Assembly (NCBI RefSeq): GCF_000733125.1
Contig: NZ_JPHU01000011.1
Span: 62,001-126,000 of the forward strand
Source of the DNA: Parvularcula oceani
Lineage (GTDB): Bacteria; Pseudomonadota; Alphaproteobacteria; Caulobacterales; Parvularculaceae
Length of the DNA stretch: 64,000 nt
Reading direction: 5' to 3'
Numbering within the stretch: position 1 is the first letter of the stretch; each line of letters begins with the position of its first letter. The notes under the pieces are model-generated. The model was not told the origin of the DNA. It did not search any database and saw only the letters and a program-made list of their open reading frames with translations. Positions 27,941 to 36,598 of the stretch are shown in pieces. Made by a program: the position numbers and the translations under genes.

Positions 27941-28972
27941 TCAGTAGCGTTCGGCGGAGTAGCCGCGCTCTTCGAGATAGTCCTGCACCGTATTGTCGTC
28001 GGCGAGGTGTCCCGCGCCGACCGCGACGAGATAGGTGCCTTCCTCGCCCTCGATCAGCGTTTCGAGCTGGTCGGCCCAGTTCTCGTTGCGCCGGTAGAGG
28101 ATCAGGTCGGCGAATTCGGGGAAGGCCTCGAAGCTCTCGTTCAGGATCTCTCCGACCTGCTCGGGATCGCCGTCATACCAGGCGCCGATCAGCTCCGAGA
28201 AATAGCCTTCGATATTCTCGAATTCGTCGATGTCGGCGACGATGTAGTCGGCCTGCTTTTCGTCGTCCGCGCTGGCGAGCAAGCGGAGCTGTTCCTCGGC
28301 CGTCTCGAAGTAGCGCATCTCCTTGCCGGCCTCGGCCGCGTCGGCCGCGATGATCGTCTCGAGCCCGGCCTGCGGATTGCCGCCGGCCTTCATGATCCCG
28401 GCCACGCCGAGATTCACGCCCGCGAACCACGGGCGATAGGGGTCGAGCTGGGCGAGCTGGATGCCGAGCGGCGCGATGGCCTCGTTAATTTCGGCCTGCT
28501 CTTCCTCGGTGAAATAGGAAGAGAGCGTCGTGCCCTGCGGGTTCATCGCCAGCTCGGGAATGAGCTGCTGCATTTGCGCCTGCACTTCGGGCGAGAGGAC
28601 GTCCGCTTCGAGATAGACCGCGTCGGCTTCCGCGAAGGCGGTCTCGAATTCGTCCGTCTTCCAGTCGACGCCGTCATTCAGGAGGTGGACGGTGCCGATG
28701 AGGTAGACCGTCGTGTCCTCGTCGCCGACGCGCCACATGGCGATATCGCTCTCGCCCTCCGTGGCCTCGGCCAGGGTCGAGGGAAGATCGGCTTCGTCCC
28801 CGGCAGGCTCGTCCATGACCGGCTCGGCGGGCGCGTCCGCCTGCTGCGTCTCGGTCATCGCCATTTCGGGCGTTTCGATCTCGGTTTCGGCTTCTGTCTC
28901 GCCCTCGGCGCAGGCCAGAAGCGCGAAGGCGCTTCCGCCGACGAGCAGCGTTCTCAGGATGCGGTTCCGCAC
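27941..28972 (-). CDS. TraB/GumN-family lipoprotein
   Basis: The product is 343 residues and starts at GTG, with AGAGGAG about seven bases before it. A lipoprotein signal ends in FALLAC at residue 21, then comes an acidic, low-complexity linker (EGETEAETEIETPEM and onward to about residue 70). The TraB/GumN domain follows, with VYLIGTVHLLNDGVDW, DAVYLEADV, PWFAGVNLGVAGIMKAG and the terminal YLVAVGAGHLADDNTVQDYL. The GTVH and GAGH motifs are the presumed metal/catalytic histidines of this protease-like family. The physiological role is unknown. Confidence 0.87.
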   Translation of the reverse strand: MRNRILRTLLVGGSAFALLACAEGETEAETEIETPEMAMTETQQADAPAEPVMDEPAGDEADLPSTLAEATEGESDIAMWRVGDEDTTVYLIGTVHLLNDGVDWKTDEFETAFAEADAVYLEADVLSPEVQAQMQQLIPELAMNPQGTTLSSYFTEEEQAEINEAIAPLGIQLAQLDPYRPWFAGVNLGVAGIMKAGGNPQAGLETIIAADAAEAGKEMRYFETAEEQLRLLASADDEKQADYIVADIDEFENIEGYFSELIGAWYDGDPEQVGEILNESFEAFPEFADLILYRRNENWADQLETLIEGEEGTYLVAVGAGHLADDNTVQDYLEERGYSAERY

Positions 28973-29052
28973 ATGTCTCTCCTCTCGCAGGACCGGGGGG
29001 AGGCTAGGCAGCGCCGGGAGTGCGGTAAAGCGTCCTGACCACAGGCCGCGGC

Positions 29053-29973
29053 TCACTCGGCCGCCTCGCGCGCCTCCGCATCTTCCCGTCCGAGGCGCAG
29101 GGGCTCCTTGAAGGTGAGGGTGCGGTAGGGGAAGGGAATCTCGATTCCCGCCTCGTCGAGCGACCGCTTGATGGCGGCCACGACCTGATCGCGGGTCCTG
29201 TGAAAGCCGACCGGCTCGGGATCGGCCCACCAGCGTATGGTGAAGTCGATCGAACTGGCGCCGAATTCTCGCGCGAAGACCTGCGGGTCCTTGCCCGACG
29301 GTCCGAGATCGAGCCCGTTCACCGCCGCCTGGATCACGCCGCGGGCCTGGTCGACATCCTCGTCATAGGCGACGCCGACGACGATCTCGTATCGGCGGAA
29401 GTCGGGATCGGTCCAGACCTTGACCGGGTTTTCGAAAAGGTGGTTGTTCGGCACGATGACCAGCTCGCCATCGGTCCGGCGCAGATAGGTGTCGCGCAGA
29501 TTGATCTCCTCGATCCGTCCCTCGACGCCTTCGGCATCGATGTAGTCGCCGACCCGCATCGACTTGCGCAGCATGATCAGCACGCCCGCCATGAAGTTCT
29601 GGAAGGTGTCCTGAAAGGCGATGCCGATGATGACGCCGCCGATCCCGAGCCCCGAAAGGATCGCGGCCGGATTGAGCGAGGGAAAGACGATGGTGGCAGT
29701 CGTCAAAAGCCCGAGGATCCAGACGAAGACCTTGGTCAGCGTCGCGGCGAGCTCGCCGAGAGACCGCCGCGACCCGCTGCGCCGCACGGCTTTTCCGGCC
29801 AGCTTGGACAGCGCCTTGGCGAGAAGCCAGGTCAGGATGAGGACGACCAGCCCGACCGCCAGAAGCGGCAGGAGCTTCACGAAGCCCTCATACATGCTCC
29901 CCAGCCGCTCGATCAGGAGCGGCAGGAAGCCTTCGACTTCGAAATCCGGGTCGGCGGTCGCGCTGTTCTGCAT
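29053..29973 (-). CDS. mscS: Small-conductance mechanosensitive channel (MscS family)
   Basis: The 306-residue protein has three transmembrane helices (about 30-52, 80-100 and 105-130). The pore helix lies in NPAAILSGLGIGGVIIGIAF and leads into QDTFQNFMAGVLIMLRKSMRVGDYI. The beta domain follows (EGRIEEINLRDTYLRRTDGE, VIVPNNHLFENPVKVWTD), then an alpha/beta C-terminal domain. It opens on membrane tension to release solutes during hypo-osmotic shock. It is single-gene, upstream of the TraB/GumN gene on the same strand by 80 bases. Confidence 0.94.
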   Translation of the reverse strand: MQNSATADPDFEVEGFLPLLIERLGSMYEGFVKLLPLLAVGLVVLILTWLLAKALSKLAGKAVRRSGSRRSLGELAATLTKVFVWILGLLTTATIVFPSLNPAAILSGLGIGGVIIGIAFQDTFQNFMAGVLIMLRKSMRVGDYIDAEGVEGRIEEINLRDTYLRRTDGELVIVPNNHLFENPVKVWTDPDFRRYEIVVGVAYDEDVDQARGVIQAAVNGLDLGPSGKDPQVFAREFGASSIDFTIRWWADPEPVGFHRTRDQVVAAIKRSLDEAGIEIPFPYRTLTFKEPLRLGREDAEAREAAE

Positions 29974-30008
29974 CGTCCTCAGCTAGCTGCCGCTGCCGCG
30001 GCGACCAG

Positions 30009-30230
30009 TCAGTCCTGCCCGCGGCCGGTTTCGTCCTGCAGGGCGTCGATCCTCTTGGAGGCTTCCGCCTTGGTCAGGTTCGGATCGAATTCCTCGCCCG
30101 CCTCCTCGCACAGCGTCTTCAGATAGCTCGCCTGCGCGCCGGTCATCTCTTCTTCGCCCGTGGCCCAGTCCTCGGGGTCCTTGCGCGCATTGCCGGGCGC
30201 TTCGGTCTTGGGATGCTCGCTCGTGGTCAT
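30009..30230 (-). CDS. DUF3072 domain protein
   Basis: The 73-residue soluble protein ends in MTGAQASYLKTLCEEAGEEF and then DPNLTKAEASKRIDALQDETG, the DUF3072 signature, preceded by a polar region naming no other domain. The ATG at 30230 is preferred because GGAG lies six bases upstream; an ATG three bases earlier is equally in frame. A perfect EcfG-type promoter lies 27 bases upstream, so it is a predicted general-stress gene. The molecular function is unknown. Confidence 0.8.
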   Translation of the reverse strand: MTTSEHPKTEAPGNARKDPEDWATGEEEMTGAQASYLKTLCEEAGEEFDPNLTKAEASKRIDALQDETGRGQD

Positions 30231-30257
30231 CATGTTCTCCGTCAACAATGTTCCGGT

Positions 30258-30283
30258 AACGTTCCGTGCCGCGCCTCGGTTCC
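30258..30283 (-). promoter_or_regulatory. Perfect EcfG-type stress promoter for DUF3072 gene
   Basis: On the minus strand GGAAC (30283-30279) is followed by exactly 17 bases and CGTT (30261-30258), an exact match to the alphaproteobacterial EcfG consensus. It lies 27 bases before the DUF3072 ATG. Confidence 0.75.
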
Positions 30284-30368
30284 GCCGCTCGGGAAAAACT
30301 TGTCTCCCGGTTCTCTCCTGCCTTAGGGGCGAAGCCCCTTCCGCCAGTCCGGACAGATCTTCGACCTC

Positions 30369-31544
30369 ATGGACCGCTTCGATGTCATCATCGCCGGCGC
30401 CGGCGCAGCCGGCATGTTCTGCGCCTGGGAAGCGGCGAAGCGGGGGCGGCGCGTGCTCGTCCTCGAAGGCGGCAGGGCGCCGGGAGAGAAGATCCGGATC
30501 TCGGGCGGCGGGCGCTGCAACTTCACCAATCTACACGCGGCGCCCGAATGCTATCTTTCGCAGAACCCGCATTTCTGCCGCTCGGCCCTGGCGCGCTATA
30601 CCCAATGGGACTTTCTCGGCCTGATCGGCGAGGCCGGGATCGCCTGGCACGAGAAGACGCTCGGCCAGCTCTTCTGCGACGGCTCTTCCATGCAGATCGT
30701 CGACCTCCTGGCGAACGGCATGCGGGGAGCCGGCGCCGCGCTGCGCCTGAATGCGAAGGTCGAGGGCGTGGCCGCCGCCGCGGGCGGCGGCTTCACCGTC
30801 TCGGCGGGCGGGGAGAGCCTTTCCTGCCAAAGCCTCGTTCTGGCGACCGGCGGCAAGTCGATCCCCAAGCTCGGCGCGACCGGCCTCGGCTACAAGGTGG
30901 CGCGGCAATTCGGACTGCCGGTCGAAGAGACCCGCCCTGCCCTCGTGCCGCTGACCGTGGACGAGGAGACGAAGGCGAGCCTGCGCAGCCTGGTGGGCGT
31001 GGCGGCACCGGTCGCCGCCTCCTGCGGCGAGGCGCGTTTCGACGAGGCGGCGCTCTTCACCCATCGTGGGATTTCGGGGCCGGCCATCCTCCAGCTCTCC
31101 TCCTATTGGCGGGAGGGGCAGGCCGTCAGCCTCGACCTCAGCCCGGACGCCCCCGTCTACGAGGCTCTCAAGGCGGCCAAGGCGGAAAGCGGGCGCAGAG
31201 CGCCGCGCAGCGTGCTGGCGGCGCTCCTGCCCAAGAGCCTGGCCGCGGTCCTGACCGCCGACATGGAGGCGCCTCTCGCCGAGACGCCGGACAACGCGCT
31301 TCAGGCGCTGGCCGAGCGGGTGCATGCCTTCACTCTCACCCCGGCCGGCTCCGAAGGGTACAGGACCGCCGAGGTCACGCTCGGCGGCGTCTCGACCGAC
31401 ATGCTCGACCAGAAGACAATGCAGGCGCGCGCCGTGCCGGGCCTCTATTTCGTGGGCGAGGTCGTGGATGTGACCGGCTGGCTCGGCGGGTACAACTTCC
31501 AGTGGGCCTGGTCCTCGGGCTGGGCCGCGGGGCAGGCCGTCTGA
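30369..31544 (+). CDS. BaiN/HI0933-family flavoprotein
   Basis: The 391-residue product begins with the FAD-binding dinucleotide fold DVIIAGAGAAGMFCAWEAAKR. It also has the family marker EKIRISGGGRCNFTN and LVLATGGKSIPKLGATGLGYKVA, and ends in GLYFVGEVVDVTGWLGGYNF plus QWAWSSGWAAGQAV. This group is usually annotated as an NAD(P)/FAD-dependent oxidoreductase (YhiN/HI0933), related to BaiN. The substrate is unknown. It is divergent from the DUF3072 gene and has no operon partner. Confidence 0.92.
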   Translation: MDRFDVIIAGAGAAGMFCAWEAAKRGRRVLVLEGGRAPGEKIRISGGGRCNFTNLHAAPECYLSQNPHFCRSALARYTQWDFLGLIGEAGIAWHEKTLGQLFCDGSSMQIVDLLANGMRGAGAALRLNAKVEGVAAAAGGGFTVSAGGESLSCQSLVLATGGKSIPKLGATGLGYKVARQFGLPVEETRPALVPLTVDEETKASLRSLVGVAAPVAASCGEARFDEAALFTHRGISGPAILQLSSYWREGQAVSLDLSPDAPVYEALKAAKAESGRRAPRSVLAALLPKSLAAVLTADMEAPLAETPDNALQALAERVHAFTLTPAGSEGYRTAEVTLGGVSTDMLDQKTMQARAVPGLYFVGEVVDVTGWLGGYNFQWAWSSGWAAGQAV

Positions 31545-31665
31545 CGACGCTTCGGGCGCTGTGGTAAACCAATCATCAAGGAAAAGTCACAAAAGTCGCA
31601 AGGGAGAGAGACGCAATCTTGAGCCCTGAGGCCCAATTGGGGCGGAAAGGGACCTGGAGCTGGGG

Positions 31666-33291
31666 ATGATGAGAAGCGGACGATGGGCTGCGGCCGCGAT
31701 GCTGGCGGTCCTGAGCCTCTCAGGCTGCGGCCAGGGCGGCGGGGACGGCCCGGTGGTGCTGCATCGCGGCAATGGCGCCCCCCCGGACACGCTCGACCCG
31801 CAGCTCGCCGACAGCGCCTGGGAAAGCAATATCATCGGCGACATGCTGACCGGCCTCTACGCGCACGGGCCGAGAGGAGAAGTCGTCGCCGGCGTGGTGA
31901 CCGATCATGCGATCTCGGATGACGGGCTGACCCACAGCTTCGCCCTGAGCGAGGATGCGGTCTGGTCGGACGGCACGCCGGTCACCGCGGATGACTTCGT
32001 CTATGCCTGGCGCAGGGCGCTCGATCCGGCCACGGCTTCGCCCTATGCCAGCATGCTCTACCCCTTCGAGAATGCCCGGCAGATCAATGAGGGGGCGATG
32101 CCGCCCGAGGCCTTGGGGGCTCGGGCGATCGACGAGCGGACACTGGAACTGCGCACCAGCAGCTACGTGCCCTATCTCGCCACCCTCCTGACGCATCCCG
32201 TCACCTATCCGGTGCCCCGCCATCAGGTCGAGGCGCTGGGCGAGGAGTGGACGCAACCGGGCGCTTATCTTTCGAACGGGCCTTACGCGCTGGCCGAATG
32301 GACGGCCGACGACCAGCTTCGCCTCGTCAAGAACCCGCTCTATCCGGAGGCCTCCGATGTCGCGATCGACGAGGTCGTCTACTATCCCTATGGCGATGTC
32401 TCCGAGGGCTTCCGCCGCTTCCGGGGCGGCGACCTCGACGTGAACGCCTGCTCGCAATGCTATCCGATCCAGCAGGTCGATTTCATCGAGGACCGGATGC
32501 CGGGCACGATGCGCAACGAAACCATTCTCGCGACGACCTATCTCGCCTTCAACATGGAGGTCGCGCCCTTCGACGACCTGCGGGTGCGCCGCGCCGTCAG
32601 CCTCGCGGTCGACCGCGAAGGGCTGGCCGAAGAGATCCTGCCCTCGGGCGAAGTCGCCGCCTATGCGCTCATCCCGCCCGGCATCGATGGCTATGTCGAC
32701 CAGCCCCCGGTCATGGCCGAGGCGAAATGGCCGCAGGACCGGCGCCTGGCCGAGGCGAAGCGCCTTCTGGCCGAGGCGGGCTTCGATGCGGAGAACCCCC
32801 TCGCCTTCACCCTGACCTATCGCCTGAGCGGCGACCGCAAGCAGATCAGCGTCGCCCTCGCACGGATGTGGGAGAGGGCGGGCATGCGGGTCGAACTCGA
32901 AGGGTTGGCGCCGCGCGAGGCGTATAGCCGCTACAATAGCGGCGAATACCAGGTCGGCGATGCCGGCTGGATCGCCGACTACAATGACCCGCAGAACTAT
33001 CTCTATCTGCTGCGCTCGGATACCGGGCGCTTCAATCAGGGCGCATACCGGAACGAAGACTACGACAAGCTCCTCCAGGCGGCGGCGGACGAGCGCGATC
33101 CTGAGGCGCGGGCGACGCTGCTCGCCCGGGCCGAAGCGATCATCCTTCACGATCTGCCCTTCGCGCCCGTCTATTATTCGGTGAACCGGAACCTCGTCGG
33201 ACCGCATGTGAAGGGGTGGGAGGACAATGTCCTCGGCGTTCATCGCACGCGCTGGCTCGACATCTCGGAGAGGATGCGCCCCGAATATTAG
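31666..33291 (+). CDS. OppA-like peptide-binding lipoprotein
   Basis: The 541-residue protein of substrate-binding family 5 (SBP_bac_5) starts with a lipoprotein signal ending in LSLSGC (cysteine 21). It shows RGNGAPPDTLDPQLA, TADDFVYAWRRALDP, YLSNGPYALAEWTADDQL, LAFNMEVAPFDDLRVRRAVS and GDAGWIADYNDPQNYL, closely following OppA/MppA order. It should capture peptides in the periplasm for an ABC importer. No permease or ATPase genes are adjacent, so it is an orphan. A CCCAATTGGG palindrome lies at 31632-31641 in its leader. Confidence 0.93.
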   Translation: MMRSGRWAAAAMLAVLSLSGCGQGGGDGPVVLHRGNGAPPDTLDPQLADSAWESNIIGDMLTGLYAHGPRGEVVAGVVTDHAISDDGLTHSFALSEDAVWSDGTPVTADDFVYAWRRALDPATASPYASMLYPFENARQINEGAMPPEALGARAIDERTLELRTSSYVPYLATLLTHPVTYPVPRHQVEALGEEWTQPGAYLSNGPYALAEWTADDQLRLVKNPLYPEASDVAIDEVVYYPYGDVSEGFRRFRGGDLDVNACSQCYPIQQVDFIEDRMPGTMRNETILATTYLAFNMEVAPFDDLRVRRAVSLAVDREGLAEEILPSGEVAAYALIPPGIDGYVDQPPVMAEAKWPQDRRLAEAKRLLAEAGFDAENPLAFTLTYRLSGDRKQISVALARMWERAGMRVELEGLAPREAYSRYNSGEYQVGDAGWIADYNDPQNYLYLLRSDTGRFNQGAYRNEDYDKLLQAAADERDPEARATLLARAEAIILHDLPFAPVYYSVNRNLVGPHVKGWEDNVLGVHRTRWLDISERMRPEY

Positions 33292-33340
33292 GGCAGATGC
33301 TCCGGCCCGATCCGGGCCGGCCCCGCCGCAAAAGGCCGGC

Positions 33341-34831
33341 CTATCGCTCGGCGGCCCACAGGTCGAGCCTGCGCTCGGCCCGGCCGTGCCGCTCGGCGCG
33401 GAGGTCCACGAAGACGTCTCCCACCGGGATCAGCGTGCCGAAACCGTCATAGGCCGGCGCAGTCACATCGTTCTGCGTGACGAGCAGCAGGCGCTCGCCG
33501 CTTTCGGGCGTGTAGGGCAGAGCGATCTCATAGGTGTTGTCGAGGCCGCCGCCGGGGTCGAGCACCTCCGCCGGCAGCGGCGTGTCGCGCAGCTCCCACA
33601 GAAGGTGCGCCGCGATTTCCCGGTCATCGAGGAGGAGCGTGTCGTAGCCGCCCCCGGCAAAGGCGGCGGCGACGCCTTCGGCCGTCTCGTCCCAGCCGCG
33701 CAGGCGCTTGACGTCGTTCGAGCGGCCGAGGGCATCGGCCAGCGAGAAGTCCAGGAGCACGGCGGTGGCGAAGAGGCCGACAGCGGCATGGAGCGCGGCC
33801 GAGACCGCCAGCACCCAGGAAAGCCTCGCCCGGATCAGCCAGGCCGGCAGCAGGATCAGCGCAGCGGGATAGGCCGTCAGCGCCCAGTTGGCATGGGCCC
33901 GGGAGAGCAGCGCCTGAGCGCAGATCAGGATCAGCGGAGGCAGGACGAAGCCGATCAGCAGGGCGTCCGCGCTGCGCGCACCTCCCGGCGCCGGCCTTTT
34001 CAGCGGCCACAGCACCAGCCCCGCGAGCAGGGCGAGGAAGAGGAGCGGCCCGAGGACGCCGAACTGGTCTCCCACGAACTGACTCAGCTCTTCCCACTGA
34101 AGCCCGCCGCGCCAGTCGGCATTGTCCGCCGTATGTCCCACGGTCTGCAGGCCGTGGGAGAGGTTCCAGAGGATGTTGGGCGAGAAGAGGAGGAGGCCGA
34201 TCCCGCCTGCCAGCAGTAGCGGGAGGACCCCCGCCCGCCGCGCCCTCGGGCCGAGCGCGGCAGCGAGCGCCAGGCCGACCGGCCAGTAGATCATCGCATA
34301 TTTCGACAGGAGGCCGAGACCGAAGGCGAGCCCGAGGCCGAGGGCCCAGCGAAGCCGGAACGCCCCCGGCTCGGTCATCCTGACCAGCGCATAGAGCGCG
34401 GCGGACCAGAAAAAGAGGAGCGGCACGTCGGTCGACACGATCGTCGCGCCCAGCATCACCGCCGGCATCAGATGCCAGAGGACGAGCGTCCAGAAGGCGG
34501 CTCTCGCGGAATAGAGCGTGCGCGCGGCGCCGAAGAGGAACAGGCCCGCAGCGCCGATCAGGGCCGGAGAGAGGAGGCGGACCGACCATTCCTGGCTGCC
34601 GAAAAGCGCGGTCGGCAGCGCGATGATCCAGGCGATGACCGGCGGCTTGGAGTAGTAGCCCCAGTCGAGCGTTCGGCTCCAGAACCAGTACTGCGCCTCG
34701 TCCGGGCCGAGATCCGTCTCGTAGAGGAAGAGGAGAGCTGTGCGGGCGAGGGTGACCGCCAGGCTGGCCCAGAGCGCCGTGCGCAGCGGATGGGCGGTCA
34801 AAGCCGCTCTGGCTCTGTCTGCGCGGCTCAT
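33341..34831 (-). CDS. ArnT-like (GT39/PMT-2) membrane glycosyltransferase
   Basis: The 496-residue polytopic protein has about ten to twelve helices and the GT-C signature near the N-terminus: LGPDEAQYWFWSRTLDWGYY (acidic DEA pair in the first periplasmic loop) and KPPVIAWIIALPTALFGSQE. Such enzymes transfer a sugar from a polyprenyl-phosphate donor to lipid A, lipid or protein outside the membrane. It overlaps the upstream paralogue by ATGA (34828-34831). The acceptor and donor are unknown. Confidence 0.88.
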   Translation of the reverse strand: MSRADRARAALTAHPLRTALWASLAVTLARTALLFLYETDLGPDEAQYWFWSRTLDWGYYSKPPVIAWIIALPTALFGSQEWSVRLLSPALIGAAGLFLFGAARTLYSARAAFWTLVLWHLMPAVMLGATIVSTDVPLLFFWSAALYALVRMTEPGAFRLRWALGLGLAFGLGLLSKYAMIYWPVGLALAAALGPRARRAGVLPLLLAGGIGLLLFSPNILWNLSHGLQTVGHTADNADWRGGLQWEELSQFVGDQFGVLGPLLFLALLAGLVLWPLKRPAPGGARSADALLIGFVLPPLILICAQALLSRAHANWALTAYPAALILLPAWLIRARLSWVLAVSAALHAAVGLFATAVLLDFSLADALGRSNDVKRLRGWDETAEGVAAAFAGGGYDTLLLDDREIAAHLLWELRDTPLPAEVLDPGGGLDNTYEIALPYTPESGERLLLVTQNDVTAPAYDGFGTLIPVGDVFVDLRAERHGRAERRLDLWAAER

Positions 34832-36492
34832 CGGGACCGCACCAGGACGAGGCGGACTTCGTCCCCGTTCGAATAGTTGAGGCCCGAAACGACGCCGATC
34901 TCCTCGTACTCCGTGCCCCGCGCCGCAGCGGCGAAGGCGGCGCGCTCCCGCTCCTCGACGACCGCCACGCGGCCGGCCTCCTCCGCGAGCCAGGCGGCGG
35001 CGCCGGCCGCGTCGGTCAGGCGCGTCTGCGTGCCCAAGAGGAAGACGGCCGAGGGTTCAGCATAGCCGGCGAGCGCGACGGGCTCAGCGCCGTCGAGGCG
35101 GGGGTGGACGTCCTGCGCATCGAGCAAGGCGGAAAGAGCGGGGCTGACCGCGAGCGCGTCGAGGCGGGGAAGGGTGTATTCGAACAATGCCCAGGAGAGG
35201 GCAGCCGAGCTGCCCGCCGCGGCGAGCACGGCCCGCCCGATATGGCCCCTGAGGCTCGCGACGGCGCTGGCGAGAAACGCCGCCGATATGATGACCGAAA
35301 GAAGAAGGGAGGTGACGGTGATCCCGCGCGGGGCATAGGTCTCGAGCAGCGCCAGCATGCCGCCGAGGGCTGCCAGGCCGATCAGGACGAACAAGGCCGC
35401 CCCGATCCAGCGCCACCGGCGCGGCGGCGCCTCCGCGCCTGCGGCCAGCGCGCCCACCAGGAGCGCCAGCGCCGGGTAGAGCGGCAGGGTGTAATGGGGC
35501 AGCTTGGTGCTCGACAGCTCGAAGACGAGCCAGGCCGGCAGGGCCCAGGCGAGGCAGAAGGCGATGCCGGGCGAGCCGAGGCCGCGGGCCGCGCGGGCGA
35601 GGGCGGCCGGCAGGAGCAAGGCCGCTGGCCAGAACAGGGCCCAGACCAGCAGGGCGTGATAGCCGAAGGGGCCGGCATGACTCTCCTGCGCCTCCCCGAC
35701 CTTGCCGAGCATGTCCGTTCCGACCGCTTCGGCGAAGAAGCGGCCCTCGGTCGCGACGCCGATCGCGATGAACCACGGCAGGGCGATGAGAAGCAGGAGG
35801 GGAATGCCGAGAAGCGGGCGCAGGCGGGAAAGCCAGGCCAGGCCCTGCCCGCTGGCCCGGGACCATGCGGCGAGACCGAGAACGGTGAGCGCCGCGATCA
35901 TCGGCGCGATGGGACCTTTGACCAGAACGCCCGCGCCGAGCGCTGTCCAGAATGCCAGGGCAGGCAGGATGGGCCTTTCTCCGGCCCGCGCGGTGAACAG
36001 CCGGGCGAGGGCCGCCTGCGCACCCGCCACGCAGGCCAGAAGCACCGCGTCGGTCTTGGCGATCGAGGCTTCGGCGGCAAGCAGCGGTGCGGATGCGAGG
36101 AGCAGGGCCGCATGGAGCGCCGGCCGCCGGCCGAACAATGCGCAGCCCGCAAGATAGGTGAAGAGACAGGCAAGTCCCGCCCCGATCAGGCTCGGCAGGC
36201 GATAGGCCCAGAGCGGCCGGTCCCCCACATCCGCCAGCGCCTCTACGCTTGCGGCCTGAAGCCAGTGGATGCCGACGGGCTTCTTGTTCCGCTCGGTCTC
36301 CTGATAGCGGATCGCGACATAGTCGCCCGTTTCGAGCATCTGCGTCGTCGCCTGGACGAAGCGGGCCTCGTCGCGGTCGAGCGGCGGCACGGAGAAGAGG
36401 CCGGAGGCGCCGACGAGCAGCGCGAAGGCGAACGCGATCAGCGCGCCGCGCAGCGATGGCGGTTCTCCGAGCTGCGCTGCATTCGCCGTCAT
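34828..36492 (-). CDS. ArnT-like (GT39) membrane glycosyltransferase
   Basis: This 554-residue GT-C enzyme has PPLDRDEARFVQATTQMLE (Asp-Glu loop), GDYVAIRYQETERNKKPVGI with HWLQAAS following, and KTDAVLLACVAGAQAAL, all typical of the ArnT/PMT-2 family, followed by many hydrophobic helices and a periplasmic C-terminal domain. It is the first gene of a coupled pair with 33341-34831. It is divergent across 106 bases from a GT2 enzyme that could make the polyprenyl-phosphate sugar donor (inference). Confidence 0.89.
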   Translation of the reverse strand: MTANAAQLGEPPSLRGALIAFAFALLVGASGLFSVPPLDRDEARFVQATTQMLETGDYVAIRYQETERNKKPVGIHWLQAASVEALADVGDRPLWAYRLPSLIGAGLACLFTYLAGCALFGRRPALHAALLLASAPLLAAEASIAKTDAVLLACVAGAQAALARLFTARAGERPILPALAFWTALGAGVLVKGPIAPMIAALTVLGLAAWSRASGQGLAWLSRLRPLLGIPLLLLIALPWFIAIGVATEGRFFAEAVGTDMLGKVGEAQESHAGPFGYHALLVWALFWPAALLLPAALARAARGLGSPGIAFCLAWALPAWLVFELSSTKLPHYTLPLYPALALLVGALAAGAEAPPRRWRWIGAALFVLIGLAALGGMLALLETYAPRGITVTSLLLSVIISAAFLASAVASLRGHIGRAVLAAAGSSAALSWALFEYTLPRLDALAVSPALSALLDAQDVHPRLDGAEPVALAGYAEPSAVFLLGTQTRLTDAAGAAAWLAEEAGRVAVVEERERAAFAAAARGTEYEEIGVVSGLNYSNGDEVRLVLVRSR

Positions 36493-36598
36493 GCCGACCC
36501 ACCTTCTGCCGGTCGGGCTCGTAGCGAGGCGCCGTTCGCTTGGCGAGGGGGCTGCGGAGGTCTGGCGCGAAAGGCGGGAGCGTGCTTAGCGGCATGCC

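Noticed and set aside
31632-31641. CCCAATTGGG palindrome before the OppA-like gene as an operator
   Set aside because: A single 10-base palindrome with no linked regulator or promoter context; mentioned only in the gene entry.
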